From contig JAJUHD010000160.1 of the NCBI GenBank assembly GCA_029268085.1, positions 1-5,600 on the forward strand: DNA of 5,600 bases, in the 5' to 3' direction. Shown one piece after another: positions 5,350 to 5,600 of this stretch. How positions within the stretch are numbered: position 1 is the first letter of the stretch; each line of letters starts with the position of its first letter. The translations under genes were made by a program, and so were the position numbers. Source of the DNA: Bacillota bacterium (GTDB lineage: Bacteria; Bacillota; Clostridia; Oscillospirales; Oscillospiraceae). The notes beneath the pieces were generated by a model. The model had not been told where the DNA came from. It worked only from the letters and a program-made list of their open reading frames with translations, and did not search any database.

Positions 5350-5378
5350 ATAATACAACCAATGGTTGTATTTGTAAA
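5350..5378 (-). promoter_or_regulatory. Sigma-A-type promoter of the repressor/radical SAM operon
   Basis: On the minus strand, TTTACA (5378-5373) and TATTAT (5355-5350) are separated by exactly 17 nt. Each hexamer differs from consensus at only one position. An A/T-rich tract upstream (5379-5405) could act as an UP element. The spacer is filled by the operator palindrome. Confidence 0.75.
5352..5372. promoter_or_regulatory. Operator palindrome for the S24 repressor
   Basis: A 21-bp perfect palindrome has 10-bp arms AATACAACCA and TGGTTGTATT around one central base. It fills the spacer between the -35 and -10 boxes and enters the -10 box. A bound dimer would block RNA polymerase, which fits autorepression by the adjacent XRE/S24 protein. 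I see no second copy of TACAACCA with its mirror half elsewhere in the window. Confidence 0.8.
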
Positions 5379-5460
5379 GTACTTTATAAAGATTTTTGTT
5401 TTTTCTCCCTATCCCCAAAAGCATGCAAAAGGTCAAATCCTGTCAATTTTCTGAATAGGC

Positions 5461-5488
5461 TTGAAATTTTATCTGTTATAGTTATACT
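5461..5488 (+). promoter_or_regulatory. Sigma-A-like promoter of the divergent gene
   Basis: TTGAAA (5461-5466) and TATACT (5483-5488) are 16 nt apart. Transcription would start near 5495, leaving a leader of about 27 nt before ATG 5522. The operator at 5352-5372 is about 90 bp away, so co-regulation with the minus-strand operon is not evident. Confidence 0.55.
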
Positions 5489-5521
5489 TGTATAAGAACA
5501 ACGAAAGAAGGTGAATCTGCT

Positions 5522-5600
5522 ATGCATATCAGCCAAGTCGGAGGTATTATTGCTGCCGCGAGCAAAAAAGAAGCGGTTCCGCTTCTTCAAGTTGGCGCTA
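5522..5600 (+). CDS. Start of an unidentified divergent gene (cut by the window edge)
   Basis: The open frame begins at ATG 5522 and is still open at base 5600, giving 26 residues: MHISQVGGIIAAASKKEAVP and onward. The ribosome binding site AGAAGGTG (5506-5513) is well placed, 8 nt upstream, and a sigma-A-like promoter lies at 5461-5488. The visible N-terminus has a short hydrophobic GGIIAAA stretch but is too short to call a signal peptide or a family. A strong inverted repeat lies about 46 nt into the coding sequence (5568-5587). I cannot name the product. Confidence 0.6.
   Translation, partial: MHISQVGGIIAAASKKEAVPLLQVGA
5564..5587 (-). terminator. Terminator-like hairpin on the minus strand, inside the 5522 reading frame
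   Basis: AAGAAGCGG (5568-5576) and CCGCTTCTT (5579-5587) are exact inverted copies around TT. Read on the minus strand, the stem runs straight into six U (A-run at 5564-5569), the form of an intrinsic terminator. It could stop leftward transcription entering the repressor operon from the right. It may also be chance, because it overlaps a plausible coding sequence. Confidence 0.4.

Noticed and set aside
5332..5436. 35-residue N-terminal extension of the repressor
   Set aside because: It would translate through the operator and promoter. ATG 5331 has GAGGTG and begins at the helix-turn-helix.
1..5600. CRISPR arrays, tRNA or rRNA genes, insertion sequences, toxin-antitoxin pairs
   Set aside because: I saw no regularly spaced repeats, cloverleaf sequences, transposase motifs or paired toxin-antitoxin genes. 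The XRE/S24 protein alone does not make this a prophage, since no structural or integrase genes are visible.

Overview
The window looks like chromosomal DNA of a spore-forming low-GC Gram-positive bacterium, probably a member of the Clostridia in or near Oscillospiraceae/Ruminococcaceae. This rests on a CotF-type spore coat protein, a DUF4489-like protein of a kind I know from clostridia, strong AGGAG-type ribosome binding sites, and compact intrinsic terminators. Base composition is uneven. By hand count, bases 1441-1500 are about 27% G+C and bases 4201-4260 about 65%, so the left third and the right half may differ in origin or constraint.

Left region (1-1900) holds small, poorly characterised genes separated by hairpin terminators. 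A 62-residue cysteine-containing ORF on the plus strand sits behind a leader that can fold over its ribosome binding site. It converges on a 190-residue, 15-cysteine DUF4489-like gene on the minus strand, with a perfect 16-bp hairpin between the two. A further minus-strand gene (99 residues, unrecognised) has its own terminator. Middle region (1900-2560): a gene-poor stretch leads into a plus-strand ferritin-like spore coat protein. Its two halves repeat in a fixed register and together carry a complete set of candidate di-metal ligands. A bidirectional terminator follows.

Right region (2635-5331, minus strand) is the most interesting part and reads as one transcription unit of three genes. 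In order of transcription these are an XRE/S24 (LexA-like) self-cleaving repressor, a radical SAM protein with a helix-hairpin-helix DNA-binding motif (TIGR03916-like), and its usual partner of the DUF4130/TIGR03915 family. The spacings are 13 nt and then a 22-nt overlap. A 21-bp perfect palindrome sits between the -35 and -10 boxes of the promoter in front of the repressor, the arrangement expected for autorepression. The reading is a self-contained, damage-inducible DNA repair or base-modification cassette. The chemistry of the radical SAM/DUF4130 pair is unknown to me. A QLSLF peptide near the radical SAM C-terminus matches the bacterial sliding-clamp-binding motif and would tie the enzyme to the replication fork.

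A divergent plus-strand gene with its own sigma-A-like promoter starts at 5522 and runs off the right edge.
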